A stretch of 8,633 bases of DNA from Spirochaetales bacterium. GTDB lineage: Bacteria > Spirochaetota > Spirochaetia > ARS1246. Made by a program: the position numbers and the translations under genes. A model generated the notes under the pieces. It was not told the DNA's origin. It did not search any database and was given only the letters and a program-made list of their open reading frames with translations. This document shows, piece after piece, positions 1 through 5,938 of the stretch. The stretch lies in contig JABGPX010000431.1 in assembly GCA_018644745.1 (NCBI GenBank), positions 1-8,633 of the forward strand, given 5' to 3'. Each line of letters opens with the position of its first letter. Position 1 is the first letter of the stretch.

Positions 1-1
1 C

Positions 2-1075
2 GGCTTCAGCCATTACCTGCTTGCCTGCGAACTGGTTTGCCAAGTGACCCGCGGCGGAATTGATTGGTTAAAGAATCCGACTGCACAGCGCACAAGCCGG
101 TTTGGCGAACGCATGGAGATTCTGGACGGGGTATATCCGACTTTTGCTGACTGCAGCAGGGATGTCGCTCCGGCCCAATGGCTGGTTCACTGGATGAATA
201 ATAGGATCGATCCCGAAAGGAAAAGCCGAAAAACCGAGCGCCGAATCGATTGGATGAAAGATGTTATGTATCCATTCTCGCTGATGCTCTCTTTGCCTCT
301 TTTCGCTCAGGTTGATTCGGATAAAGCCTATTCCGGATCAGAAAAAAAAGCTGCTCGGGAATGGTTCGAGGACGCCCAGTTCTTGATTTGCCGTCCGGCG
401 GCGGAGAGCAAAATCCAAATAGCTGCCACATTCATCGGCGGAAACAACGGAGTGAACCATAACCATAACGACCTGGGAACTTATTCAGTATTGATAAACG
501 GCGTAGAACTGCTGGCGGATCCGGGAAAAGAAGTATATACAGTGCGAACATTCGGACCCGATCGATACGATAGCGGGCTTCTCAATTCATACGGCCATCC
601 GGTCCCTCTGGTCGCCGGCACCCTTCAATGCCCCGGCGCGGAGTCAGAAGCAAGTATTGTAAAAGCGAATTTCTCCGCTGATGTCGACAGTTTGGAATTG
701 GATCTATCGCGAGCATACCAGGTACCAACTTTGAAGAAACTCAGCCGCACATTTATATATACCCGCACCGGGCAGCAGCGGATAGTAATAATCGATCAGG
801 TAGAATTTTCTGAGCTGGAAAGCTTCGAGACGGCGTTGATTACCTACGCATCCTGGGAACAATATTCCGACGGCAAACTGCAGATCTCCGACGGAAGAGG
901 TAATGAACTCAGAAGCTTGGATATATCTGTGACCATGAATGATCAAAACCTCCGGGCAGTTCCGGAGACAATTGATGAAAGCTCGAAACCGACAAGACTC
1001 GGGTTCCCGTGCGGGAAAGTGAGTACGGCAAGGGTCGTAACCACTATAATCTCAGGATTTGGAAGTGAACGATGA
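2..1075 (+). CDS. Heparinase II/III-family polysaccharide lyase, C-terminal part (5' end outside window)
   Basis: The reading frame is open to the window's first bases; GTG at 44 is only an internal valine codon, so the start lies upstream. The visible 357 residues match the C-terminal beta-sandwich of heparinase II/III-type lyases, preceded by the end of the helical barrel (about residues 1-100). The key signature is the His-Asn-His-Asn-Asp motif (visible residues 153-157), followed by an ADPG segment with Asp173 and an NSYGHP segment with His199. By analogy with Pedobacter heparinase II, the first His would be catalytic, and the second His, Asp173 and His199 would bind a structural metal. 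Such enzymes cleave uronic-acid polysaccharides by beta-elimination; the substrate cannot be told from this fragment. Its stop overlaps the next gene's start (ATGA), so the two are probably translated together. Cell location is unknown because the N-terminus is missing. The family call is firm; the substrate is open. Confidence 0.85.
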   Translation, partial: GFSHYLLACELVCQVTRGGIDWLKNPTAQRTSRFGERMEILDGVYPTFADCSRDVAPAQWLVHWMNNRIDPERKSRKTERRIDWMKDVMYPFSLMLSLPLFAQVDSDKAYSGSEKKAAREWFEDAQFLICRPAAESKIQIAATFIGGNNGVNHNHNDLGTYSVLINGVELLADPGKEVYTVRTFGPDRYDSGLLNSYGHPVPLVAGTLQCPGAESEASIVKANFSADVDSLELDLSRAYQVPTLKKLSRTFIYTRTGQQRIVIIDQVEFSELESFETALITYASWEQYSDGKLQISDGRGNELRSLDISVTMNDQNLRAVPETIDESSKPTRLGFPCGKVSTARVVTTIISGFGSER

Positions 1076-2439
1076 TTACAACAGTCCCCATTATTCCGGC
1101 AGAGCCTAACCTGGAAGACGTACGCAAGGTAATTCCGTTTTACCAGGAATGGTTCCCGAGTCTTATTTCCTGGCTGCTCGATCGATATGAGTCTTCGCCC
1201 GAGTACCCGTATCTCGATACAAAATACGATGTTATAAAAAAACGCAACTTTGCTCAGTCCGATCAATTTCGCGGACCCGACGCCGTGTACGGCTGGATAC
1301 AAGGCCGAGGGCTGGAATCGCTTGTTACTCATGCCAGGTGGATGAGCCGACCTGAGCTTGATTTCTCCGGGAAACAAAACCTGCTGGATAGGCTGCATGA
1401 AGCAATAAACCGCCTGTACCGATGTCTATCGGATCTTCGCGAGAAGAATGACGGGCACGTTTACTTTCTGATGGGCTCGAATGGAGTTCCTGCGTTCGCT
1501 GACGGCCTTCGTCCAGCCTCGGAAATCTATACATTTGCCGATATTTTCTGCGCAAAGGGTATGTATGCGGCTGCTCACTTCCTAAAATCGGCAGCCGGAA
1601 TCCGGAAAGCAAAAGAATACCTTGTCTCAATCGAAGCGGGCCTGTGGGATTTTAATTTCCAGAATGGTCAATACAATCCGAAAACCGGAAGCAGACCGAC
1701 TGGTGATCCGTCTTCGAAGCGTGATCACGGTCCGTTTATGATCTTTCTCGGCGCGCTCGGACTCGTCGCTGAGCAAGATGCAGATCCCTGGTGCGTATCA
1801 TCGGGTTTTAGAATTATCACGAGAATATTGGACTTTCATGTCGCCTCTGAGAAAGCGGATTCTCCGATGTTTCCGAACGATATGTGGGAAACCGTCGACG
1901 GGAACAATTTGCCGTTTTTTGAAAACGGCCGGCTGACCTCCGATCCGGGGCATTCAATAGAGTTTGTGGGTCTAACCGGCAAATTTCTCAGAGCCCTTCA
2001 TCACCAAGAACAGCCAAAAGCAACTGCTCCCGGTACCCCCGCGATTGAGGCCAGGCTTCCGGGAATTCTCTTTAGAAATTATGAAAACGGGTATCGCAGG
2101 GATTCAGAAGGCATCATAAAGTCGATCGATCTGTTGTCCCGCGAACCGATCGACTCAAATATGCCATGGTGGAGTCTTCCCGAGACCATGCGTGCCGCTA
2201 TGGAAATATACCATCTCTCAAAGTCTTCCGAAATCGCCAAGTTATGTCTCACGATTTTCGCAAATTGTCACAACGTTTTAACCCGCCGGTATCTCAGCCC
2301 CGACTACCCGCGGTTTTGGTATCAATCTCGCTCATCAGAGGGAAATATTATTGATGTTATACCAGCATGCCCGGATATTGATCCCGGCTATCATACGAAT
2401 CTGAGTATCATCGATGCTCTTTCTCTCATGGAAGATTGA
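1072..2439 (+). CDS. N-acylglucosamine 2-epimerase (AGE)-family protein
   Basis: This 455-residue protein has the signature of (alpha/alpha)6-barrel sugar epimerases. Seen in order: a WIQGRGLE segment (Arg79) like the WGQGR-type motif; an ADIFCAKG helix (157-163); an RDHGPFM segment (His219) where AGE proteins have their conserved His-rich loop; DPGHSIEF (His294, Glu297); WWSLPE (366-371), equivalent to WWPQAE; and GYHTNLS near the end (His441). In characterised AGE enzymes two histidines in the last positions act as acid and base, so His294 and His441 are the likely pair. The family interconverts C2 epimers such as GlcNAc/ManNAc, or isomerises free sugars and disaccharides. It is cytoplasmic by absence of a signal peptide. 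ATG at 1072 follows GGAAG (1061-1065) and overlaps the lyase stop. At 455 residues it is somewhat longer than typical AGE proteins (about 390-420), so the substrate may differ. GH88/GH105 hydrolases share the fold but not the DPGHSIE motif. Confidence 0.8.
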   Translation: MITTVPIIPAEPNLEDVRKVIPFYQEWFPSLISWLLDRYESSPEYPYLDTKYDVIKKRNFAQSDQFRGPDAVYGWIQGRGLESLVTHARWMSRPELDFSGKQNLLDRLHEAINRLYRCLSDLREKNDGHVYFLMGSNGVPAFADGLRPASEIYTFADIFCAKGMYAAAHFLKSAAGIRKAKEYLVSIEAGLWDFNFQNGQYNPKTGSRPTGDPSSKRDHGPFMIFLGALGLVAEQDADPWCVSSGFRIITRILDFHVASEKADSPMFPNDMWETVDGNNLPFFENGRLTSDPGHSIEFVGLTGKFLRALHHQEQPKATAPGTPAIEARLPGILFRNYENGYRRDSEGIIKSIDLLSREPIDSNMPWWSLPETMRAAMEIYHLSKSSEIAKLCLTIFANCHNVLTRRYLSPDYPRFWYQSRSSEGNIIDVIPACPDIDPGYHTNLSIIDALSLMED

Positions 2440-2444
2440 TCCTG

Positions 2445-2481
2445 AGCAATTCGATTGTTCCAGGTTAGATTTCGAATTGCT
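2445..2481 (+). other. Perfect 10-bp hairpin just after the epimerase stop
   Basis: AGCAATTCGA (2445-2454) pairs perfectly with TCGAATTGCT (2472-2481) around a 17-nt loop, starting six bases after the TGA stop. There is no T-run after the right arm, so it is not a standard intrinsic terminator. It could protect the 3' end of the lyase-epimerase mRNA or act as a protein site next to the promoter whose -35 begins two bases later. The structure is seen directly; its role is inferred. Confidence 0.5.
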
Positions 2482-2482
2482 G

Positions 2483-2511
2483 TTGACTATTGCAACCCGC
2501 CGGAATATAAA
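2483..2511 (+). promoter_or_regulatory. Sigma-70-type promoter for the phosphatase-aminotransferase unit
   Basis: TTGACT (2483-2488) and TATAAA (2506-2511) are separated by exactly 17 bp. Each box has one mismatch to the TTGACA/TATAAT consensus. The expected transcription start is near 2518, giving a leader of about 115 nt before the ATG at 2635. It is the best promoter match I saw in the non-coding parts of the window. It lies between two opposite-arm hairpins, which supports a transcription-unit boundary here. Confidence 0.6.
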
Positions 2512-2522
2512 ACATCTAATGG

Positions 2523-2597
2523 GCACATCGAAAAACCCACATTTTATTTTGCCGACAGAATGGTTTCCTTTATAAAATCGGGGTTTTTCGTATGTGC
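2523..2597 (+). repeat. Long near-perfect inverted repeat in the leader (possible regulatory hairpin or bidirectional terminator)
   Basis: The left arm (2523-2547) and right arm (2572-2597) pair over about 25 positions. Outer GCACAT (2523-2528) pairs with ATGTGC (2592-2597), with one bulged T at 2591. CGAAAAACCC (2529-2538) pairs with GGGTTTTTCG (2581-2590). Two bases are mismatched (2539-2540 against 2579-2580). Inner ATTTTAT (2541-2547) pairs with ATAAAAT (2572-2578). The loop is 24 nt. The stem has an A5 tract on the left and a T5 tract on the right (2584-2588), the layout of a bidirectional terminator, though the inner stem is AT-rich. Because it begins about 5 nt after the predicted transcription start, it could instead be a leader hairpin, an attenuator or a small RNA. 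No second copy was noticed in this window. Confidence 0.6.
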
Positions 2598-2634
2598 TGC
2601 AGGTCAAAGTAGTAGTAAATAGAGATGCCCTAAT

Positions 2635-3336
2635 ATGAGAATCTACATCATTCGCCATGCCGACCCGGATTACGCGAATAAAACAATAACCAAAGCAGGA
2701 CACCTCGAAGCCAAAGCTCTAGCTGACCGGATGCAGCGCCAGGGGCTTGATCGTATATTTGTATCACCCCTAGGCCGTGCACGGCACACCATGAAATACA
2801 CGGCGGATCTACTGGGAATGGAGCACACCGTCCTAGATTGGGTACAGGAAATTGGCGAATTCAGCGTACCCAGGAAAGACGGCGGACATGAGGCAGCCTG
2901 GAATACTGATGGTGAAATTATTAGGCGCCGGCCATTGCCTACATCCGAGAACTGGCAGGCCCGCCCACCCTTTGATGATCCGTCATTTCCGGGTGTTTAC
3001 AACTATATTAAGAACAACTCCGACGAGTTCATAACATCTCTCGGTTATTCCCGTGAAGACGGGGCGTATCGCATTACCGCAAGAAACAACGATCAGATCG
3101 CTGTATTCTGCCACGGCGGCTTCGGACTAACATGGATCGCCCACCTACTGGATCTGCCGCTGCCCCTTGTATGGTCAGGCATGTTTATTGCTCCGAGCTC
3201 AGTAACTACGATTCTCTTCGATGAACGAACCGAGACCCATGCAGTGCCGCGGTGTATCGCTCTTGGTGACACATCTCACCTTTACAATGCCAATTTGCCC
3301 ATACAGCCTTCAGGTATTGTCGCAAACTTCATCTAG
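2635..3336 (+). CDS. Histidine phosphatase-family protein (phosphoglycerate mutase-like)
   Basis: This 233-residue soluble protein opens with MRIYIIRHADPD, the RHG/RHA signature in which His8 is the phospho-acceptor and Arg7 binds phosphate. IFVSPLGRARHT (41-52) gives the second phosphate-binding arginine (Arg48). A glutamate in VQEIGEF (Glu72) is a candidate proton donor, and FCHGGFG (158-164) supplies the second core histidine, His160. All core residues are present, so it should be active. The family mostly hydrolyses small phosphate esters, including sugar phosphates; a mutase role is less likely. ATG at 2635 puts the signature at the usual N-terminal position, but its ribosome site is weak (AGAGA at 2621-2625). 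It sits behind its own promoter and a leader hairpin. The aminotransferase follows after 16 bp, so the two probably act in one pathway. The family is clear; the substrate is not. Confidence 0.85.
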   Translation: MRIYIIRHADPDYANKTITKAGHLEAKALADRMQRQGLDRIFVSPLGRARHTMKYTADLLGMEHTVLDWVQEIGEFSVPRKDGGHEAAWNTDGEIIRRRPLPTSENWQARPPFDDPSFPGVYNYIKNNSDEFITSLGYSREDGAYRITARNNDQIAVFCHGGFGLTWIAHLLDLPLPLVWSGMFIAPSSVTTILFDERTETHAVPRCIALGDTSHLYNANLPIQPSGIVANFI

Positions 3337-3343
3337 ATTTTTT

Positions 3344-3350
3344 GGAGGTG
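3344..3350 (+). promoter_or_regulatory. Ribosome binding site that sets the aminotransferase start
   Basis: GGAGGTG lies four to eight bases before ATG at 3353. The frame is open further upstream to an ATG at 3221, but those extra 44 residues overlap the phosphatase coding sequence and do not resemble the family N-terminus. The strong site therefore selects 3353 as the start. Confidence 0.8.
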
Positions 3351-3352
3351 CC

Positions 3353-4573
3353 ATGAAAACTGAGCAGATGAACGGGTGGACTGACCGGCTGAAATCGGTA
3401 ATGCCCTGGGGATCGAGCACCTGTTCGAAGGCACCTCATCTGCTACCGGATGAGCCGGAAGTTATTGTCCACGGAGACGGATGCCGGGTATGGGACGATA
3501 GGGGACGCGAGTTCATTGATTTTCGAAACGCCCTCGGACCAATTACCCTAGGGTATCGCTATCCGGCCATAGACGAGGCTATCAAGGAGCAGCTGGATTC
3601 TGGCATTCTTTTCGGTCACCCCCATCCGGTTGAGTGCGAAGCCGCGGAAATGCTCATAGATGTAATTCCCTGTGCCGAGCAGGTTCGTTTCCTCAAAACC
3701 GGCGGAGAGGCTCTAGCTGCCTGTATTCGCCTGGCACGCCACCATACAAACCGGAGCCATGTGCTGCAAATTGGATATAACGGTTGGATTAATTCTCTCG
3801 CTTCCAACTCCAGTGTGCTGCCGGGTACCAAAGCTGTTGAGTTTCCGCCGGGGATTCCTCCGGAAATAGGAGGGCTTCATCATGCTGTACCGTGGAATGA
3901 TCCTTCGGCCATAGAGAAAGCATTCAACCAATATAGAAACAAGGTTGCCGCTATTGTCGTTGCAGCCGACTACGCCGCTATGCAGGCGGGAACCGATTTT
4001 TATCCTGTGCTGAGATCGATTGCCGACCAGCACGACGCTGTTCTCATCTTTGATGAAATTGTGACCGGTTTCCGAATAGCCATGGGCGGGGCTCAGGAAT
4101 ACTTCTCAGCAACACCCGATCTTGCAGTATTCGCGAAGGGAATTGCCAACGGCATGCCGGTTTCCGCTTACTGCGGCAAGCGAGAGATAATGGAAAGGCT
4201 GCAGGATGCTATTGTTTCATCAACATACGGGGGAGAAACCCTGTCTCTAGCCGCGGTGAAGGCATCGGTAACTACCTACAAGGAGTTAAATGTTATCGAT
4301 CATCTCTGGAAGGTCGGTACAAGATTGAGAAAAGGCTTCAACGAAATAGCGGCACAGAATCATATTCCTATTTCGGCAGAAGGCTTTCCGCCCTGCCCCG
4401 CACTGGTACCCGGATCGGGGGCACCGACAGATATCATAGACCGTCTCTTCCGAGCCTGCTTCAAGAATGGCCTTTCTATCTACTCCGTACTCTATGTCAA
4501 CTTCAGCCACTCGGAGCAGGATATCGATGAAGCATTGACCCGACTCGAGACATCGTGTAAAGGGCTCCTATAG
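3353..4573 (+). CDS. Class III PLP-dependent aminotransferase, glutamate-1-semialdehyde-aminomutase-like
   Basis: From ATG 3353 this is a 406-residue fold-type I PLP enzyme. Landmarks: VWDDRGREFIDF (47-58) at the N-terminal strand; KTGGEA (115-120), which binds cofactor phosphate; GYNGW (141-145), the usual GYHGW loop with Asn for His; FDEIVTGFR (233-241), where Asp234 contacts the pyridine nitrogen; FAKGIANGMP (260-269), where Lys262 forms the Schiff base; and STYGGETLSLAA (290-301). HemL usually has a GGGLP-type lysine region and a longer chain (about 430). The GGAQEYF plus KGIANGMP pattern looks more like aminotransferases found in surface-polysaccharide and aminosugar loci. Role in tetrapyrrole synthesis is therefore doubtful. 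It follows the phosphatase after 16 bp, suggesting that an aldehyde or keto group, perhaps on a sugar, is aminated. The fold and cofactor chemistry are secure; the substrate is inferred. Confidence 0.85.
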   Translation: MKTEQMNGWTDRLKSVMPWGSSTCSKAPHLLPDEPEVIVHGDGCRVWDDRGREFIDFRNALGPITLGYRYPAIDEAIKEQLDSGILFGHPHPVECEAAEMLIDVIPCAEQVRFLKTGGEALAACIRLARHHTNRSHVLQIGYNGWINSLASNSSVLPGTKAVEFPPGIPPEIGGLHHAVPWNDPSAIEKAFNQYRNKVAAIVVAADYAAMQAGTDFYPVLRSIADQHDAVLIFDEIVTGFRIAMGGAQEYFSATPDLAVFAKGIANGMPVSAYCGKREIMERLQDAIVSSTYGGETLSLAAVKASVTTYKELNVIDHLWKVGTRLRKGFNEIAAQNHIPISAEGFPPCPALVPGSGAPTDIIDRLFRACFKNGLSIYSVLYVNFSHSEQDIDEALTRLETSCKGLL

Positions 4574-5440
4574 AATTTCCGACATCTGCCTGCAAATCTG
4601 CTCTCGAAGGTCTGAGCTTATATTTTTTGAAAATCGGATACCGGAGACTCCCTTCGTGTTCCCGGAGAGATCAAAAAGATCACCGTTAGGCACAACGCTG
4701 TTAGGAGGCAAGTCCATATCCTTTGCAAAGCCATCCCGAATGCTGTGCAGTTCTGCAAATCGTGCTTTCCCTTCGGCATTTAATCTGCGGTAGGTCTCCT
4801 TCTTGAAAATACCCGGTAGGGGTTTTGGATCGACAGGTCTAATCTGCAGCTCAATGTTTCTCAGTATGAAAGCATCGAGAAGCCCCTGTTCAATAACCGC
4901 CGCGAGGAGCGCTTCTTTCAGCTCAAAGAGGTATCTCACGTCGTCGATGGCGTACCCAATCGCCCTGCTATCGATGGGCCTTCGCATCCAATCATATCGC
5001 TGAAAACTCGATTTCCCGCTCTCACTCTTCCCGAGCGCGGTATCAATAACAGAACTTAAGTCCCTCTTTGGGTAATCCAAAAGGACAGCCGCTGGAAGGA
5101 GGTCCAGGATAGCATTAAGATTCAGGCCGTACTTGCGGAAGATGAGCGTCCTATCTCCGGACCCATCATACATTATCTTCAAGATTCTCGGATTTTCAAA
5201 AAGTTGACCAAGGATCCCTTTACTAACTTTTAGAGAATCTATAACTGCAAACTCTTTGCCGTCGTAGATCTGCACGAGACATAGATGCTCACCGTAATGA
5301 TGAAGATTGAACTCACCCTCTGTATCGAGGCCAATTACATTAATGCCTCGGGCTTTTAAGGAATTGAGGTACGTTGTGGTTTTACCATCGGTATCCAGAT
5401 AATTGATGTTTTCCATATCTGATCCTATATGTGATAGCAT
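4568..5440 (-). CDS. RNase D-like DEDDy 3'-5' exonuclease with one HRDC-like domain
   Basis: The 290-residue protein shows the three exonuclease motifs: Exo I GLDTEGEF (Asp39, Glu41); Exo II in KIMYDGSGDRTLI (Asp96); and Exo III YAIDDVRYL (Tyr163, Asp167, the Y-x3-D form). These give the two-metal site of DEDDy nucleases such as RNase D, which trims 3' ends of tRNA and other RNAs. Residues about 215-290 (FAELHSIRDGFAKDMDLPPN and onward) resemble one HRDC nucleic-acid-binding domain, whereas E. coli RNase D (375 aa) has two. Two starts are possible: ATG at 5440 after TAGGA with a 5-base gap, or ATG at 5416 after AGGA with a 6-base gap; the family region begins after both. Its TAG stop overlaps the convergent aminotransferase stop. 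A 113-bp divergent region separates it from the STAS-like gene. It may act in tRNA maturation or RNA turnover in the cytoplasm. Confidence 0.85.
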   Translation of the reverse strand: MLSHIGSDMENINYLDTDGKTTTYLNSLKARGINVIGLDTEGEFNLHHYGEHLCLVQIYDGKEFAVIDSLKVSKGILGQLFENPRILKIMYDGSGDRTLIFRKYGLNLNAILDLLPAAVLLDYPKRDLSSVIDTALGKSESGKSSFQRYDWMRRPIDSRAIGYAIDDVRYLFELKEALLAAVIEQGLLDAFILRNIELQIRPVDPKPLPGIFKKETYRRLNAEGKARFAELHSIRDGFAKDMDLPPNSVVPNGDLFDLSGNTKGVSGIRFSKNISSDLREQICRQMSEIL

Positions 5441-5553
5441 TTTTTTCCTACCGAATCCTAAAAAACTCGGGAAATACTCCCGGTAATATCAGGATTTTAC
5501 TGATTGCCGCTCAACTGACGCGGGAGTAATAGTGATACTGAGGGGGAGCGATA
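5441..5553. promoter_or_regulatory. Divergent promoter region with short inverted repeats
   Basis: This gap must hold the start signals for the exonuclease (- strand) and the STAS-like gene (+ strand). On the - strand, TTGAGC (5514-5509) and GATATT (5490-5485) lie 18 bp apart, each matching four of six consensus bases, with a predicted start near 5478. A palindrome CGGGA-N5-TCCCG (5468-5482) covers that start. The sequence TACTCCCG (5475-5482) also pairs perfectly with CGGGAGTA (5521-5528), so a half-site recurs near the + strand gene. No convincing + strand promoter was found. The operator role is inferred. Confidence 0.35.
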
Positions 5554-5934
5554 ATGCCGACGTCTGTCGAAATACGGGACAACATCGTAGAAATTCTTTG
5601 GTCAGGAACTTTTGCTGCCGGTGAGGTTTCAGAATCACTTATCGCAATCAAAGACAACCTTGCCGAAGGCCAAAACATCAGCATACTCATAAAAGATCAG
5701 GTTCAAGTTTTTCACTTCGACTCCGCGGAAGCCAGGCTAATAGCTGCTTTGCTGAAGGAAATGAAGGCACGAGGTGTAAAAAAAACCTGTATGGTCGTCA
5801 ATAAGCCCGTACACTATGGAATAGGACGCATGATCAGTGCTTATTGCGATTTAGTATCCGTTATTTTTGAAATTTTCTGGGAGGAAGACAAAGCGCGTGC
5901 CTGGTTGCAAAGCGATCAGGGTGCTCTTGAGTGA
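5554..5934 (+). CDS. Small SpoIIAA/STAS-like protein
   Basis: This 126-residue cytoplasmic protein starts at ATG 5554 behind a strong AGGGGGAG site (5541-5548), 5 bases away. It alternates beta strands and helices: an opening pair (VEIRDNIVEILWSG), a helix at about 22-36, a strand at 42-47 (ISILIK), a helix at 57-73 (SAEARLIAALLKEMKAR), a strand at 76-83 (KKTCMVVN), and a C-terminal FEIFWEEDKARAWL. The last segment matches the 'vF.dedeAlaWL' ending common to SpoIIAA-like STAS-domain proteins. Such domains act in protein-protein signalling or lipid/nucleotide binding; this one has no clear phosphorylatable serine motif that I can identify. It is not an enzyme by anything visible. It converges on the response regulator gene with a 4-bp gap, so a functional link to the two-component system is possible but unproven. 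Fold assignment is moderate. Confidence 0.6.
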   Translation: MPTSVEIRDNIVEILWSGTFAAGEVSESLIAIKDNLAEGQNISILIKDQVQVFHFDSAEARLIAALLKEMKARGVKKTCMVVNKPVHYGIGRMISAYCDLVSVIFEIFWEEDKARAWLQSDQGALE

Positions 5935-5938
5935 CACT

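Noticed and set aside
943..1398. Open frame of about 150 codons on the - strand
   Set aside because: It runs antisense to the lyase-epimerase junction, where the + strand frames have clear family motifs. No recognisable domain appears in it.
1072..2439. Unsaturated glucuronyl hydrolase (GH88/GH105) call
   Set aside because: The fold is shared, but the DPGHSIE and GYH motifs and the WW..E motif point to the AGE epimerase family instead.
2440..2634. Riboswitch or structured RNA gene
   Set aside because: Apart from the two hairpins and the promoter I saw no sequence matching a known riboswitch, tRNA or other RNA class.
3221..3352. 44-residue N-terminal extension of the aminotransferase
   Set aside because: It lies inside the phosphatase coding region, lacks a good ribosome site, and precedes the strong GGAGGTG site that sets ATG 3353.
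5504..5532. + strand promoter TTGCCG-17 bp-TAATAG for the STAS-like gene
   Set aside because: The match is weak and the start would fall almost on the ribosome binding site, so it was left out as a feature.
5935..5938. Terminator between the STAS-like gene and the response regulator
   Set aside because: The gap is only 4 bp and no stem followed by a T-run is visible in either direction.
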